From Candidatus Nitrosopumilus sp. (GTDB lineage: Archaea; Thermoproteota; Nitrososphaeria; Nitrososphaerales; Nitrosopumilaceae): DNA of 40,976 nucleotides. Made by a program: the position numbers and the translations under genes. Below are positions 33,949 through 40,976 of this stretch, piece by piece. The stretch covers positions 1 through 40,976 of the forward strand of contig JAONQT010000005.1 of the NCBI GenBank assembly GCA_028448965.1. Direction: 5' to 3'. The number at the start of each line of letters is the position of its first letter. The first letter of the stretch is position 1. Below the pieces are notes generated by a model, which was not told the origin of the DNA, did no database searches, and saw only the letters and a list, made by a program, of their open reading frames with translations.

Positions 33949-34745
33949 TGAATAAATTAAATGAGTTAGTTAGTTGGTTTGCAGATAAAAATAAAGTAAT
34001 GATTGCATTGTCAGGTGGAGTAGATAGTGCTGTTGTTGCATATGCTGCTTTTCAAGCACTAGGGAATTCTGCTATTGCAGTTACAGCAGATTACAAAACT
34101 TTGTCTGAGGAAGAACTTTTTTCAGCAAAACAAGTATGTTCAGAAATAGGTATTAAACAAATTTTTTTAGATTATAGTGAGCTTGAAAATGAAAAATTTG
34201 TAAAAAATGATTCGAATCGATGTTTTTATTGTAGAATGGAATTAGGTGAACATCTAATTGAATTATCTAAAAAACATAATGTGAAAATAATAGTTGATGG
34301 AACTAATGTTGATGATTTAGGTGACTATAGACCTGGAATTCAGGCACTCAGAGAAAATGGTATACGAAGTCCTCTTGTAGAAACTAAATTTTTAAAATCT
34401 CAAGTTCGGGAAATTGCAAAATCTGTTGGATTATCTGTATATGATAGACCTTCCAATTCTTGTTTGGCATCTAGAATTCCATGGGGTCAAAGAGTAACTG
34501 CTGAAAAATTAACTCGAATTGAATTTGGAGAAACACTAGTTAAACAACTTACTAATCTTAAACAAGTTAGAGTTAGAGATTTTGAAGGTTCTGCAAAAAT
34601 TGAAGTTGATAAAAAAATGATTTCCATATTTGATGAAAAAATTATGAAACAACTAAATGAAAAATTAAAAATAATTGGATTCACTTCTGTTGAAATTGAT
34701 AAAGATGGGTATAAGCCTGGAAAAATTAATGTGATTCCAAATTGA
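33945..34745 (+). CDS. larE: Pincer cofactor sulfur transferase LarE
   Basis: LarE adenylates the dicarboxylated pyridinium mononucleotide and swaps carboxyl oxygen for sulfur. The 266 residues contain the PP-loop SGGVDS (23-28). Cysteines C93 and C96 lie in NRCFYCRMEL, and C173 in SNSCLASRIPWG. The last aligns with the sacrificial cysteine (C176 in L. plantarum). Having all three suits the variant reported to hold a [4Fe-4S] cluster and act catalytically rather than losing its own sulfur. The stop overlaps the start of the cysteine desulfurase gene, so the three genes form one coupled operon. Confidence 0.92.
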   Translation: MMNKLNELVSWFADKNKVMIALSGGVDSAVVAYAAFQALGNSAIAVTADYKTLSEEELFSAKQVCSEIGIKQIFLDYSELENEKFVKNDSNRCFYCRMELGEHLIELSKKHNVKIIVDGTNVDDLGDYRPGIQALRENGIRSPLVETKFLKSQVREIAKSVGLSVYDRPSNSCLASRIPWGQRVTAEKLTRIEFGETLVKQLTNLKQVRVRDFEGSAKIEVDKKMISIFDEKIMKQLNEKLKIIGFTSVEIDKDGYKPGKINVIPN

Positions 34746-35911
34746 TTTATCTAGATAATGCAGCATCAACTCAAATTCATAATGATGTCTTAGATTCAAT
34801 GTTACCGTTTCTTAAAGAACAATATGGAAATCCATCATCAATACATCGATATGGTAGATTAACCCGAAAAGCAATTCATAAAGCACGAAAACAAATTGCA
34901 TCTCTAATTAATGCAGATCCTGCTGAAATTTTGATTACTTCTGGTGGAACTGAATCTAATAACACAGCATTAGTTGGAATTTCATCACAATTTCCATCTA
35001 GTCAAATTATTACCTCATCTATAGAACATGATGCAATTTTAGAACCATGTAAAAAACTAATTTCAAAAGGATTCCAAGTAATTCATCTACCAGTAGATGA
35101 ATTTGGAATGGTCCATATATCAAATTTAGAAAATATTATTTCTAAAAAAACAAGTCTTGTTTCAGTAATGTTTGGAAATAATGAAGTTGGTACTATACAA
35201 CCAATTGCAAAAATTGCTAAAATATGTCATAAAAAAGAGGTTCTTTTTCATACTGATGCCATTCAAGCTGTAGGTAAACTTCCTGTAGATGTAAAAGAAT
35301 TAGACGTAGATTTACTATCTATTTCATCGCATAAACTTCATGGACCAAAGGGAATCGGTGCATTATACATCAAAGAAGGAGTAAAAATAGATCCTATTAT
35401 TTTGGGTGGTGGTCAAGAATTTAGATTAAGATCAGGTACTGAAAATGTTGCTAGTATTGTTGGATTTGGTCAAGCATGTGAAATTGCTCAAAATAATTTA
35501 ATTGAAAATACTTCATCAATAAAAAAACTTCAGACATTATTAGTTAAGAAAGTTTTAGATGAAATTCCAGAAACTACATTCAATGGTCACTTGGAATCTC
35601 GTTTATCCAATAATGCCCATTTCACTTTCCTTGGAGTTAATGGTGAGGATCTCATAATCAAATTAGATGAATATGGAATTGCTGCATCCACTGGTTCAGC
35701 ATGTTCAGTTAATACTCAAAAAGCCTCACATGTTTTAAAATCCATGGGATTCTCTTTAGAACAAATCACTGGTTCTTTACGTTTAACTATTGGAATTTTT
35801 AATACCGAAAATGAAATTAATGAAACTGTAGAAATTCTTAAAAAAGTGGTTGAAGAACTTCGTGCAGTTTCTCCATTTAAAGAAAAATATTCTTTTGGGT
35901 CTAAAAATTAA
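34742..35911 (+). CDS. Cysteine desulfurase (NifS/IscS family)
   Basis: PLP enzyme that takes sulfur from cysteine as a persulfide. In 389 residues it has the N-terminal MIYLDNAAST, GGTESNN near 68-74 and HTDAIQAVG. The PLP lysine is K198 in SISSHKLHGPKG, and the active-site cysteine C321 in STGSACS. It starts at TTG overlapping the larE stop (TTGA). Its physical coupling to larE makes it the likely sulfur donor for the pincer cofactor. It could also supply Fe-S clusters or tRNA thiolation. It overlaps by 4 bases the stop of the convergent PEFG-CTERM gene. Confidence 0.92.
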   Translation: MIYLDNAASTQIHNDVLDSMLPFLKEQYGNPSSIHRYGRLTRKAIHKARKQIASLINADPAEILITSGGTESNNTALVGISSQFPSSQIITSSIEHDAILEPCKKLISKGFQVIHLPVDEFGMVHISNLENIISKKTSLVSVMFGNNEVGTIQPIAKIAKICHKKEVLFHTDAIQAVGKLPVDVKELDVDLLSISSHKLHGPKGIGALYIKEGVKIDPIILGGGQEFRLRSGTENVASIVGFGQACEIAQNNLIENTSSIKKLQTLLVKKVLDEIPETTFNGHLESRLSNNAHFTFLGVNGEDLIIKLDEYGIAASTGSACSVNTQKASHVLKSMGFSLEQITGSLRLTIGIFNTENEINETVEILKKVVEELRAVSPFKEKYSFGSKN

Positions 35912-36711
35912 AGTTTAATTTGAAATTTATTTTTTGTTAGTAAAATAGACACCATAATTCCTATTGTTAAAATTATCATTGCAATTGTACCAAATTCAGG
36001 AATTACATATGTACCGATAATTTGAATTTCAGAATCACCAGGTTCAAAATTAATGGTTATTTTTCTAATATCTGAATTTGATATAGATTCCTTGTATACT
36101 GTTTGTACATCATCAATTAGAATGATAAATTGTTCATCTTTTCCATTTTGTTTTTCAGCATCAATGAATTCTCGAGGCAAATCCAAAATTATTTTTCCCT
36201 CATCTAATGAATCAATTTTTAATATTATTCCAAAAATATTTGGATCTATTACCGTACTTTCAACAATTCCTCCAACTATAGTATATCTAATATCAAATGT
36301 TCCACTATCTCCAGCATTAACAACTAAATTATCTATAGTTTCAATAATTTCTGCTTTTGTATTATATGTAAATAATATTTCAGCCATATTGGCTTCTCCA
36401 TATGATGTTTTTACTATGTAATCCCCATTTTTCATCCATTGTGGACCTTCAGCAATTATTGTGTGTGAATAATTACCATCTTTGCCTACTTTAATTTGTG
36501 CTATATCGATTAAATTACCTTCTTGGAATAATTGTAATGTGACTTGGGTATCGCCTATAATTGTAGATATATTTCCTGAAATTAAGATAGTGTCTCCTTC
36601 ATCATAATTACTATCATCTGTTTGTACTGAAATTAACGAGGTACTTGCAAAAGCAGTTCCACCAAACACTAATGTTAGAATCATTAAAGTAGAAAATATT
36701 CTAATATGCAT
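35908..36711 (-). CDS. Exported PEFG-CTERM surface protein
   Basis: A 267-residue exported protein. The signal peptide is at residues 1-22 (STLMILTLVFGGTAFAS). An Ig-like domain follows (DSNYDEGDTILISGNISTIIGDTQVTLQLF...GDYIVKTSYG), then a second beta domain ending EIQIIGTYV. The C-terminal sorting module is IPEFGTIAMIILTIGIMVSIL plus a basic tail. PEFG-CTERM modules are a thaumarchaeal sorting signal processed by an archaeosortase. The protein is paralogous to the one at 37708-38619 over the last 130 residues or so. No archaeosortase gene lies in the window. The function is unknown. Confidence 0.75.
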   Translation of the reverse strand: MHIRIFSTLMILTLVFGGTAFASTSLISVQTDDSNYDEGDTILISGNISTIIGDTQVTLQLFQEGNLIDIAQIKVGKDGNYSHTIIAEGPQWMKNGDYIVKTSYGEANMAEILFTYNTKAEIIETIDNLVVNAGDSGTFDIRYTIVGGIVESTVIDPNIFGIILKIDSLDEGKIILDLPREFIDAEKQNGKDEQFIILIDDVQTVYKESISNSDIRKITINFEPGDSEIQIIGTYVIPEFGTIAMIILTIGIMVSILLTKNKFQIKL

Positions 36712-36719
36712 AATCTTTG

Positions 36720-36743
36720 AAAGAGAAATTTCTATATCTCTTT
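36720..36743. promoter_or_regulatory. Inverted repeat at the promoter of the 36711 gene
   Basis: AAAGAGA (36720-36726) and TCTCTTT (36737-36743) form a perfect 7-base inverted repeat around a 10-base A/T-rich spacer. It lies 9-32 bases before the start codon of the PEFG-CTERM gene, where its TATA box should be. It may be an operator or simply AT-rich symmetry. Confidence 0.3.
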
Positions 36744-36780
36744 TACTATTAAAAATAAAAAATGAAAAAAAGTTGTAATT

Positions 36781-37644
36781 TTAGTATCTTGGAACGATGC
36801 TAAGTCTTGATTTTGCGGAAATTGCAATTATTGAGATAATTGCTACTGCTAGAATCATGGCTGCAATTGTACCAAACTCTGGAACTACTAATCCATCGGC
36901 TACTTCAACTTCTACTGAGTCTGTAAATGCTGAACCACTTCCTTGTTGAGCCGTAACTATGTATGCTCCGTCTTGTGACCATAGAGGTCCTCCGACTAGA
37001 ATATTTGTAGCAAAGTCACCACTTGTATCTGGGGATATTTGATCAACATTAACTAGATTTCCATTTGGCGATGTTACTGTAAATGTAACATCCTCATTGG
37101 TTTTACTAGTCTGTCCTGTTATCTCAATAGTATCTGATCCTTCCATTGCATTAGCAGAGATGGATAATCCTCTATCAGATTCAGTTGATTCAGAATTTGC
37201 TACAAGTGCATCTTCGTTAGAGTAATTTTCTACGAGACTAGATTGAGTTGTAGCTGTTTCCGTAGTTGTTCCACTAAGTACTTCAACACCAAGTGTGATG
37301 CTGTATAGTAGTGATGTTCCTTGATTGGCTTTTATCATATAGAATCCATCTTGTTTCCAATTAGAAACATTGAATTCTGTACTAAATTCGCCATCTGTGG
37401 GTGTTTCTTGACCTATAGCCTGTAGATTATTACCATCTGGTGTTTTCACTGTAAATGTAACTGCACCATTATTTGCTGTAGTTGTTCCAGTGATTGAGAT
37501 AGTGGTTCCTCCTTCTTCGGCTGTAGCTGTTAGTGACATTCCAGCATCTTTTGCAAAGACATCTTGTTGAACTGAAGTTACTGACATTAGTGCTACTACC
37601 ATTAGAACTAGACTAATCGATCGTGTTGAATTTTTGAAATTCAT
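36781..37644 (-). CDS. Exported PEFG-CTERM surface protein
   Basis: A 287-residue protein. The N-terminal signal peptide covers about residues 1-31 (SLVLMVVALMSVTSVQQDVFA). Two copies of a beta domain follow, each of the form TATAEEGGTTISITGTTTANNGAVTFTV / ANAMEGSDTIEITGQTSKTNEDVTFTV and each closing with a GxYxVxAxQG-like strand. A Thr/Ser-rich linker separates them. The sorting module is VVPEFGTIAAMILAVAIIS with a basic end (SAKSRLSIVPRY). The last 87 bases of the module region are almost identical in DNA to those of the 37708 gene. It is probably a cell-surface component. Confidence 0.75.
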   Translation of the reverse strand: MNFKNSTRSISLVLMVVALMSVTSVQQDVFAKDAGMSLTATAEEGGTTISITGTTTANNGAVTFTVKTPDGNNLQAIGQETPTDGEFSTEFNVSNWKQDGFYMIKANQGTSLLYSITLGVEVLSGTTTETATTQSSLVENYSNEDALVANSESTESDRGLSISANAMEGSDTIEITGQTSKTNEDVTFTVTSPNGNLVNVDQISPDTSGDFATNILVGGPLWSQDGAYIVTAQQGSGSAFTDSVEVEVADGLVVPEFGTIAAMILAVAIISIIAISAKSRLSIVPRY

Positions 37645-37707
37645 CTAGTTGCAATCACGTCCTTTCGGTATTTATGTATATATAACACATGAAAAAAAGT
37701 TATTACT

Positions 37708-38619
37708 TTAATATCTTGACTGTATTGCAAGTCTTGATTTTGCGGATATCGCAATTATTGAGATAATTGCTACTGCTAGAATCATGGCTGCAATTGTACC
37801 AAACTCTGGAATTACAAAGGTACCGATAATTTCAATTTGCTCAGTTCCTGCATTAAATTCAATAGTTAACGTTCTATCAGTATCAGTTGTAAGTTCTTCA
37901 AAGTCTACTTCTTCGCCATCAACTAATACAAAAAATTCATCATCTCCACCATTAATGGATGCATCAAGAACAGATCTTGGAATTGTTAATGTTATTGATC
38001 CATCATCTGTTGCTTGAATATAGATTAACAAAGAAACTGCATCCATATCGGGTATAACATTAATTAATTTTGCATTAATAATTTCATATGAAACTAAATC
38101 TGTAGAATCTTGAACTACAATAGTAGTTGCAGTAACTATAGAATCCACAATGATTGGATTTTCAATTACTATATCTTCAACTAAATCTTCAACTAAGTCT
38201 TCAACTAAGTCTTCAACTAAGTCTTCAACTAGTTCACTTGAGGGTGAACTAGTAATTCCACCAAACTCAAAGGATGTAGTTCCAGATTGTTCCCTATACT
38301 GAACCTTAATTGTATAGGTTCCTTCGGCCTTCATTAATTTTCCACCTAGTTTAATTTCTGTACTAAATTGATAATCTGATCCAACTGTCATTTGATCAAG
38401 TGCCACTAAGTTTCCATTAGGGGATTGAATGATTAAACTAAGTTGATCCCCTGGAACCATATTTTTTATTTCACCGAATATTGAAACTGTTTCACCATCC
38501 AAATAGGATGATTTATCGGTATTCACATCAATTGATCCATTTTCTCCAAATGCTGGCGTAACAGCAATACTAGTAGTTAAAATTCCAAGTAATGCAAAAA
38601 TCATTAATTGAGTTTTCAC
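37708..38619 (-). CDS. Exported PEFG-CTERM surface protein with LVED repeats
   Basis: A 303-residue protein. The signal peptide covers about residues 1-25 (IFALLGILTTSIAVTPAFG). An Ig-like domain follows (DKSSYLDGETVSIFGEIKNMVPGDQLSLII). A linker of five tandem LVED tetrapeptides comes at about 130-149. A beta domain closes with QIEIIGTFV, and the sorting module is IPEFGTIAAMILAVAIIS. Domains before and after the linker are paralogous to those of the 35908 gene. The LVED units are encoded by a 12-bp tandem repeat and may vary in number between strains. It is likely surface-anchored. Confidence 0.75.
   Translation of the reverse strand: MKTQLMIFALLGILTTSIAVTPAFGENGSIDVNTDKSSYLDGETVSIFGEIKNMVPGDQLSLIIQSPNGNLVALDQMTVGSDYQFSTEIKLGGKLMKAEGTYTIKVQYREQSGTTSFEFGGITSSPSSELVEDLVEDLVEDLVEDLVEDIVIENPIIVDSIVTATTIVVQDSTDLVSYEIINAKLINVIPDMDAVSLLIYIQATDDGSITLTIPRSVLDASINGGDDEFFVLVDGEEVDFEELTTDTDRTLTIEFNAGTEQIEIIGTFVIPEFGTIAAMILAVAIISIIAISAKSRLAIQSRY
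38173..38232. repeat. 12-bp tandem repeat, five units, inside a surface protein gene
   Basis: Five head-to-tail copies of a 12-base unit (consensus RTCTTCAACTAR on the plus strand) start at 38173, 38185, 38197, 38209 and 38221. On the minus strand they encode five LVED tetrapeptides. The length keeps the reading frame, so slippage would change the linker length without breaking the gene. Confidence 0.9.
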
Positions 38620-38765
38620 TAATTAATTCTAAGTTAATTTAGGATATTTAAGGTTGGGAAAATATTATTTGACCATTTAGGAAAAATGAAAATCATTAAA
38701 ACAGAAAAAACTAGGTTTGTCATGCTCGTAAATGATATATAAGATAGTCTAAGGATTGGAGATAG

Positions 38766-40346
38766 TTGGCTGGCAAACGTGTTGTTCTTACTGCAGATCG
38801 TAGTTTGATGACAAATTATAGAGGAAATTTCCTGTATGGATTTATTGCATGTGGCCCATACGAAGTTTTACCAGAATGGGTTTTTGATAAAGTATTTTGT
38901 CCATCAGTAGAAACAGATCCAATTACCGGTGAAGTAAAAGTAGCTCAAGTAGGATTAAGAAGAATTGAAAGTTCACTAATCAATGGCGGATATAAAAAAG
39001 AAGATGTATTCATGGCACATCCTGAAATGCTTCAAAAATCAATTGGACCAGATACCAAAGTTGTTGGAATTAATGTAATGGATCCTTTAGGAATGGCACC
39101 AGTTACCACAACAATGTCACCAGAAAAATTATCCTATGTAGCAATGAAATTTAAAAAAATGTGTGCAAGTATCATTCAACTCAAAAAGAAATATGATTTC
39201 AAAGTTGTAGTTGGAGGTAACGGGGCATGGGAATTAGCAAAATCAGATAGAATGAAAATTCACGGAATTGATACAGTTGTTGTTGGAGAAGCAGATGAAT
39301 TAGCAGTTGATCTATTTCAAGATTTAGAAAAAAATGATGCACCAGAATTAATGCATTGTTTTGTAAGAAACTTAGAAAATATTCCAGTTATTGAAGGTCC
39401 TACAATTAATTCATTAATTGAAGCAATGAGAGGATGTGGTAGAGGTTGTGACTTTTGTGATGTCAATAAAAGATCAAAAAAAGATTTACCATTAGAAAGA
39501 TTACAACATGAAGCAAAAACTAATTTAGATTATGGTTTTGATTCAATTTGGTTACATTCAGATGAAATGTTACTTTATGGATGTGATAGTAGAGATTTCG
39601 TTCCAAACAGAGATGCAATTGTAGATTTATGGAAAGGTCTCAAAGGATTAGGTGCTAATTTCATTGGAACTACACATATGACATTTTCAGCAGTTGCAGC
39701 AGATCCTACATTAATGCAACAAATTTCTCAAGTCAATGAACAAGATAAAACAGGTAGATGGCTTGCAACAAATCTAGGAATTGAGACAGTTTCGCCAGAT
39801 ATGGTAAAGAAACACTTAGGTGTTAAAACAAAACCATTTGCACCTGAAGAATGGGGTAGTGTTGTAAGAGAAGGAGCAAAAATTCTAAATGAGAATCATT
39901 GGTTCCCAGCTGCAACTATAATCATAGGATGGCCTGATGAGACCCCAGATGATGTTCAATATACAATTGATATGATGAGCGACTTTAGAACAATGGACTT
40001 TAGAGGATTAGTAGCACCCCTACTATACCAAGACTTTAGTGAGAAAAACTCTATGCATTTTGGAAATCTAAATGAAGCACAATTTACATTATTTTGGAGA
40101 TGTTGGGAAAATAACTTACGCGTAATTAATGACATCATCCCAATTATTCTAAGAAACAAGACATATGGACCACCAATGAAGGTGTTCATGTATGGTATTC
40201 TCAAAGCAGGTACTTGGGCAATTATGAGATATCTTAGAGGTTTATGTAAGGATCTATTCAATGGTAAAACTCCTGATCAAATCCTTGATAAATATGCAAG
40301 AACTAAATCAGTAAATGAACCAAAATTCTTAACAAAGAAACTATAA
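38766..40346 (+). CDS. Radical SAM protein with B12-binding-like N-terminal domain; candidate membrane-lipid enzyme
   Basis: A 526-residue protein. Residues about 60-200 resemble a Rossmann-type B12-binding domain (VVGINVMDPLG, VVVGGNGAW, VVVGEADEL). The [4Fe-4S] site is C224, C228, C231 (CGRGCDFC, CxxxCxxC), followed by a TIM-barrel domain (DSIWLHSDEMLLYG, ATNLGIETVSPDMVKKHLG, IIIGWPDETPDDV). The N-terminus (VVLTADRSLMTNYRGNFLYGF) resembles the archaeal group that includes the GDGT ring synthases GrsA/GrsB. Thaumarchaea make ring-bearing GDGTs and crenarchaeol, so this is a fair candidate, but I cannot separate it from other B12-radical SAM enzymes by eye. It starts at TTG with TATATAAG about 23-31 bases upstream. 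Confidence 0.75.
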   Translation: MAGKRVVLTADRSLMTNYRGNFLYGFIACGPYEVLPEWVFDKVFCPSVETDPITGEVKVAQVGLRRIESSLINGGYKKEDVFMAHPEMLQKSIGPDTKVVGINVMDPLGMAPVTTTMSPEKLSYVAMKFKKMCASIIQLKKKYDFKVVVGGNGAWELAKSDRMKIHGIDTVVVGEADELAVDLFQDLEKNDAPELMHCFVRNLENIPVIEGPTINSLIEAMRGCGRGCDFCDVNKRSKKDLPLERLQHEAKTNLDYGFDSIWLHSDEMLLYGCDSRDFVPNRDAIVDLWKGLKGLGANFIGTTHMTFSAVAADPTLMQQISQVNEQDKTGRWLATNLGIETVSPDMVKKHLGVKTKPFAPEEWGSVVREGAKILNENHWFPAATIIIGWPDETPDDVQYTIDMMSDFRTMDFRGLVAPLLYQDFSEKNSMHFGNLNEAQFTLFWRCWENNLRVINDIIPIILRNKTYGPPMKVFMYGILKAGTWAIMRYLRGLCKDLFNGKTPDQILDKYARTKSVNEPKFLTKKL

Positions 40347-40359
40347 ATTTTAAAAGTAA

Positions 40360-40369
40360 TTTTTATTTT
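40360..40369 (+). terminator. T-rich terminator after the radical SAM gene
   Basis: A T-rich tract (TTTTTATTTT) begins 14 bases after the stop codon, in line with archaeal oligo-T termination. No strong hairpin is needed or seen. Confidence 0.4.
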
Positions 40370-40386
40370 AAAAATTGATAATTGAG

Positions 40387-40710
40387 CTATAGACCTTGAA
40401 TAGCTTGATCAGCAATTGTATTTCTTTTTGGTGTTATTGAGATAAAGTAAATTTTATCTGCTCTTTCAACACTTTCTACTTTTTTGTAAGATTTTGTAGA
40501 GACATCAAATTCATAAATTCCTGCTTCAAGTTCACCTTTTGCATAAAGCATAAGATATGATTCTCCAGTTGATGGACTAAGTGGAATGAAAGACATTATG
40601 CTGCCTTTGTAAGAATTAATTGGAATAGTATTCTTCATTGGAGGTGCTGCTGCAGACATATACATGAAGAGATCCTCAATATTTTCAAATTCTTCGTACT
40701 CAGTTTTCAT
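40387..40710 (-). CDS. Small uncharacterised protein
   Basis: Not recognised. A 107-residue soluble protein with no signal peptide. An acidic N-terminus (MKTEYEEFENIEDLFMYMS) is followed by an alternating beta pattern (GSIMSFIPLSPSTGESYLMLYAKGELEAGIYEFDVSTKSYKKVESV) and a short helical end. It may form a small beta sandwich or barrel. It lies convergent to the radical SAM gene and is read in the same direction as the gene at the window edge, 54 bases away. Confidence 0.6.
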   Translation of the reverse strand: MKTEYEEFENIEDLFMYMSAAAPPMKNTIPINSYKGSIMSFIPLSPSTGESYLMLYAKGELEAGIYEFDVSTKSYKKVESVERADKIYFISITPKRNTIADQAIQGL

Positions 40711-40764
40711 AATATCAGATAATTTGTTTCAGTATAAGAACCTATTATGCTAATAGTGGTTAAA

Positions 40765-40974
40765 TTATTTTCTGGACTTAATTTGTTGGTGAACTTTCAT
40801 TCCAATCAATGCAGGTGCTGCAATGTACATTCCCAAGTTTAGTGCAATAACTGAGAGTCCAAATCCGAGAACTTCTGATTCAGAGTCAGCGTTCTCCATG
40901 ATTGCCAATGATGAAAGCATTGGTGTCAATCCAAGTTTGACTGCTTCTTTGAACATTGGATTTTCACGTTCCAT
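40765..40974 (-). CDS. Small membrane protein, unknown function (may continue beyond the window)
   Basis: 69 residues are visible. The ATG at 40972-40974 is two bases from the window edge, so the true start could lie outside. There are one or two hydrophobic segments (KLGLTPMLSSLAIM; VLGFGLSVIALNLGMYIAAPALIGM) and a basic end (QQIKSRK). The function is unknown. Confidence 0.5.
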   Translation of the reverse strand: MERENPMFKEAVKLGLTPMLSSLAIMENADSESEVLGFGLSVIALNLGMYIAAPALIGMKVHQQIKSRK

Positions 40975-40976
40975 GT

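Noticed and set aside
1-40976. Mobile elements, CRISPR arrays, rRNA genes, prophage
   Set aside because: No transposase, integrase, regularly spaced repeats, rRNA sequence or phage structural genes were seen on either strand.

Overview
This window looks like the chromosome of a marine ammonia-oxidising thaumarchaeon (Nitrososphaerota, Nitrosopumilus-like). The signs are an AT-rich genome, archaeal-type ribosomal proteins (L32e, L19e, L30e, P0/L10, P1/L12), an archaeal RNA polymerase whose A subunit is one unsplit polypeptide, archaeal Spt5, NusA-like and DTD2-type D-aminoacyl-tRNA deacylase, several exported proteins ending in a PEFG-type C-terminal sorting signal, and many TTG starts 22-32 bases downstream of TATA-like boxes (short-leader or leaderless transcripts). 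I see no rRNA, CRISPR array, transposase or prophage gene. The species is inferred from gene content, not from a marker search.

Layout. 1-4 kb: tail of a membrane-anchored surface protein, PEP carboxykinase, L32e-L19e, an O6-alkylguanine transferase-family protein and a D-aminoacyl-tRNA deacylase. 4-9 kb: SecE (57 codons), Spt5 and L11, then an Lrp/AsnC regulator splitting L11 from L1-L10; the stalk protein L12 sits on the other strand, followed by a TRIC/UPF0126 membrane protein. 9-14.6 kb: a tandem pair of tRNA synthetases, AlaRS and LeuRS. 14.6-19.8 kb: an accessory stretch with very small ORFs, an anchored cysteine-containing protein, a UbiA-like membrane protein, a chorismate-lyase-like protein, a UbiE/MenG-type methyltransferase, a geranylgeranyl-reductase-like flavoprotein and a cysteine-cluster protein. 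Together these look like a quinone or prenyl-lipid set. 19.7-30.8 kb: an intron-containing tRNA (probably Gln-CTG) and the transcription/translation block rpoH-rpoB-rpoA-LSm, then an exported S-layer-like protein, then L30e-NusA-S12-S7, all on the minus strand.

30.9-35.9 kb holds the most unusual group: larB behind malate dehydrogenase, diverging from larC-larE-cysteine desulfurase. This is a full set for making the nickel-pincer nucleotide cofactor with a sulfur donor next door, but no lactate racemase (LarA) gene is in the window. 35.9-38.6 kb carries three exported PEFG-CTERM proteins; two share nearly identical 3' DNA and one has a 12-bp tandem repeat. 38.8-41 kb: a radical SAM protein with a B12-binding-like N-terminus (candidate membrane-lipid enzyme) and two small uncharacterised genes.

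The strongest leads for something undescribed are the nickel-pincer island without its racemase, the putative quinone gene set with a 25-bp promoter element repeated at the same distance from two start codons, and the radical SAM gene.
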